DNA from: Eubacterium sp. UBA3720
GTDB lineage: Bacteria > Bacillota > Clostridia > Lachnospirales > Lachnospiraceae
Assembly (NCBI GenBank): GCA_002371335.1
Contig: DFHP01000205.1
Location: forward strand, 1-51,969
Reading direction: 5' to 3'
Length of the DNA stretch: 51,969 nucleotides
Part shown: positions 50,248-51,969 of the stretch, one piece after another
Layout: every line of letters begins with the position of its first letter
Position numbering within the stretch: position 1 is the first letter of the stretch
Translations under genes and position numbers: made by a program
Notes under the pieces: model-generated
Seen by the model: only the letters and a program-made list of their open reading frames with translations
The model's database searches: none
Told to the model about the DNA's origin: nothing

Positions 50248-51195
50248 TCATAAACTCACTTCGTCATCCGGAACGATCACCGTTCCCGACCTGCCTCTGT
50301 ATCCCTCCTTGGCGTTCGCGATCGATGTAATGACTACGCGTTTTCCGCCTTTTTTTATAAAATTGACAGCGGCCTCTATCTTCGGAAGCATGGTTCCTTT
50401 TTCGAATTGGCCTTCATCGGCGTACTTTTCGATCTCACTGACTTTTATCTCGCCGATCGGTTTCTCATCGGGAGTACCGTAGTTCAGACATACGTTTTTT
50501 ACGCTGGTGAGCATGATCAGGTCATCCGCATGTAAAAGCTCTGCCATCTTTCCGCTGATCAGATCCTTTTCGATAACTGCGCCGGCTCCCTTCAGGTCAT
50601 ACCCCTGTTCCATGACGGGTATGCCTCCTCCGCCGCCGGCAATCACGATCTGCCCTGCGTCAAACAGCAGCTGGATGGATTCCATCTCGATGATATCCAC
50701 CGGTTCGGGGGCTGCGATCATTCTGCGGTAGCCGCCTTCGACCTGCGTAACGTAGTTTCCTTTCTCCTCCTGCTCCCTGGCCTCTTTTTCCGAGAGGATA
50801 CGGCCGATCTCCTTGGCCGGTCTGTAGAGCGCGGGATCATAAGGATCCACCGTCACCTGAGTGATCAGCGTTACGACAGGTTTGTAGATGCCGCGTCTTA
50901 TCAGCTCCGAGCGGAGCTTGTTCTGAATATCATAGCCTATGTATCCCTGGCTCATCGCGGAACAGATCGCCATGGGTGCACCCGTATAGTTTGTATGGTT
51001 CACCGCAAATTCATTCATCGCCGTATGTACCATACCTACCTGAGAACCATTGCTGTGCGTGATGGCGACGCTTGCGCCGCTCTCGATTATATCCGCGATC
51101 GGTTTTACGGCTTTTCCCAGATTTTCCGCCTGTTCCGGAAGATTTCTGCCAAGCACCTTATGACCCAAAGCAATTACTATTTTTCTTTTTTTCAT
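50248..51195 (-). CDS. Carbamate kinase-like protein, divergent
   Basis: An amino acid kinase-fold protein that aligns with carbamate kinase along its length (QGYIGYDIQNKL, TLITQVTVDP, IAGGGGGIPV, VIEKDLISGKMAELL, MLPKIEAAVNFI). Two nucleotide/phosphate loops differ from the norm: the usual ALGGNAL is ALGHKVL and HGNGPQVG is HSNGSQVG. The family makes ATP from carbamoyl phosphate in arginine or purine breakdown. The changes could alter substrate or activity. The ATG at 51195 follows GGAGG by four bases. No arginine deiminase or carbamoyltransferase genes are near. Length 315 is usual. Confidence 0.85.
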   Translation of the reverse strand: MKKRKIVIALGHKVLGRNLPEQAENLGKAVKPIADIIESGASVAITHSNGSQVGMVHTAMNEFAVNHTNYTGAPMAICSAMSQGYIGYDIQNKLRSELIRRGIYKPVVTLITQVTVDPYDPALYRPAKEIGRILSEKEAREQEEKGNYVTQVEGGYRRMIAAPEPVDIIEMESIQLLFDAGQIVIAGGGGGIPVMEQGYDLKGAGAVIEKDLISGKMAELLHADDLIMLTSVKNVCLNYGTPDEKPIGEIKVSEIEKYADEGQFEKGTMLPKIEAAVNFIKKGGKRVVITSIANAKEGYRGRSGTVIVPDDEVSL

Positions 51196-51240
51196 ACTGC
51201 CTCCATTATGACATTCCATCTCCGCCGGAAACCGGGATCA

Positions 51241-51969
51241 TCAGAATTTAAATTTATCAGCAAAGTAACTATCCAGCTCATCGATCCTGATGCGGACCTG
51301 CTCCATCGTGTCGCGATCGCGGACTGTAACGGACTGATCCTCCTCGGAATCGAAATCATATGTAACGCAGAACGGCGTTCCGATCTCGTCCTGACGGCGA
51401 TATCTCTTACCGATATTTCCACGGTCATCATACTCACAGTTGTAGGTCTCTGACAGATGGGTAAAGATCTTTTCCGCGTTTTCATTGAGCTTCTTTGACA
51501 GCGGAAGTACAGCGATCTTCACCGGAGCAAGAGCCGGATGGAAACGAAGCACTGTTCTTACGTCATTTCTCTCCGCGTCAAGCACTTCCTCATCGTAAGC
51601 CGCGCAAAGGAACGCAAGCACTACACGGTCCGCGCCAAGAGACGGCTCGATGACATACGGTATATATTTCTGTTTTTTCTGATCGTCGAAATAAGAAAGA
51701 TCCTCACCGGAGACCTCCTGATGACGTGTCAGATCGTAATCTGTCCTGTCCGCGATTCCCCAGAGTTCGCCCCATCCGAACGGGAAAAGGAACTCAAGGT
51801 CTGTCGTAGCCTTGCTGTAGAAGCTGAGCTCCTCCGGCGAATGGTCTCTCGCGCGAAGCTCCTCATCTTTCATGCCGAGGCTCTTCAGCCAGTCGATACA
51901 GAACTTTCTCCAGTATTCAAACCACTCAAGGTCCGTGTCCGGCTCACAGAAGAACTCAAGCTCCATCTG
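51241..51969 (-). CDS. glyS: Glycyl-tRNA synthetase, single-chain type (3' part)
   Basis: The 5' end lies beyond the right edge. The visible 242 residues hold the class II core of the eukaryote-like alpha2 enzyme: [20 protein letters not shown] (motif 2 area), [13 protein letters not shown] (motif 3) and the anticodon-binding domain ([11 protein letters not shown] onward, with [13 protein letters not shown]). It is followed by the carbamate kinase-like gene after 45 bases on the same strand. Confidence 0.96.
   Translation of the reverse strand, partial: QMELEFFCEPDTDLEWFEYWRKFCIDWLKSLGMKDEELRARDHSPEELSFYSKATTDLEFLFPFGWGELWGIADRTDYDLTRHQEVSGEDLSYFDDQKKQKYIPYVIEPSLGADRVVLAFLCAAYDEEVLDAERNDVRTVLRFHPALAPVKIAVLPLSKKLNENAEKIFTHLSETYNCEYDDRGNIGKRYRRQDEIGTPFCVTYDFDSEEDQSVTVRDRDTMEQVRIRIDELDSYFADKFKF

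Overview
The window looks like a contiguous piece of a Clostridia chromosome, most likely family Lachnospiraceae. Supports are the infC-rpmI-rplT operon with an L20-type leader, an mraZ-rsmH-ftsL-pbp-mraY-murD-ftsQ-ftsZ division cluster, the stp-prkC-rsgA-rpe order after priA-def-fmt-rsmB-rlmN, a single-chain glycyl-tRNA synthetase, many TTGACA-17-TATAAT-like promoters and strong GGAGG ribosome sites. MurE carries the DNPR motif of meso-diaminopimelate ligases and lysA is present, so the wall is probably of the meso-DAP type. Species cannot be named from the sequence alone. Nearly all genes lie on the minus strand; aroC, plsC and the two tRNAs are the clear exceptions.

Layout: 1-340, leader and tandem promoters of what is probably an rRNA operon running off the left edge. 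343-2790, tadA, a phosphopantetheinyl transferase-HAD fusion and a small Cys-rich protein. 2878-3091, tRNA-Leu(CAA). 3075-9346, a lipoprotein, lysA, a rhomboid-like protein, aroC and the infC operon. 9402-15246, flavodoxin, DegV, a polysaccharide deacetylase, a GntR regulator, ispE and plsC. 15331-15498, tRNA-Arg(ACG), whose A34 is the substrate of TadA. 15666-17607, an orphan TadZ-like ATPase plus a DUF6382/FHA-like protein. 17702-27689, the division and wall cluster with its MraZ operator. 27735-30641, a secreted NlpC/P60 hydrolase and ychF. 30870-34730, a decaying accessory patch (DUF4143 ATPase, permease fragment, IS21 remnant, CPBP-like protein, pseudogenes). 34771-37327, PhzF-like protein, lipoprotein and thiamine pyrophosphokinase. 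37481-49840, a long operon from murE through priA, def, fmt, rsmB, rlmN, stp, prkC and rsgA to rpe. 50041-51969, a divergent carbamate kinase and the 3' part of the glycyl-tRNA synthetase gene.

Much of the window serves wall growth and division: MraY, MurD and MurE make precursors, the PBP, FtsL, FtsQ and FtsZ form the divisome, the P60 hydrolase and deacetylase remodel wall, and PrkC/Stp sense and signal wall state. A second theme is translation: TadA, IF3, L35, L20, Def, Fmt, RsmB, RlmN, RsmH, RsgA, YchF and GlyRS.

The most unusual items are the PPTase-HAD fusion, the orphan ATPase/degenerate-FHA pair, the divergent carbamate kinase, disordered acidic Gly/Tyr-rich regions on three neighbouring wall proteins, and several families of intergenic palindromes, one of which abuts both tRNA terminators. 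I found no CRISPR array, prophage or complete mobile element.
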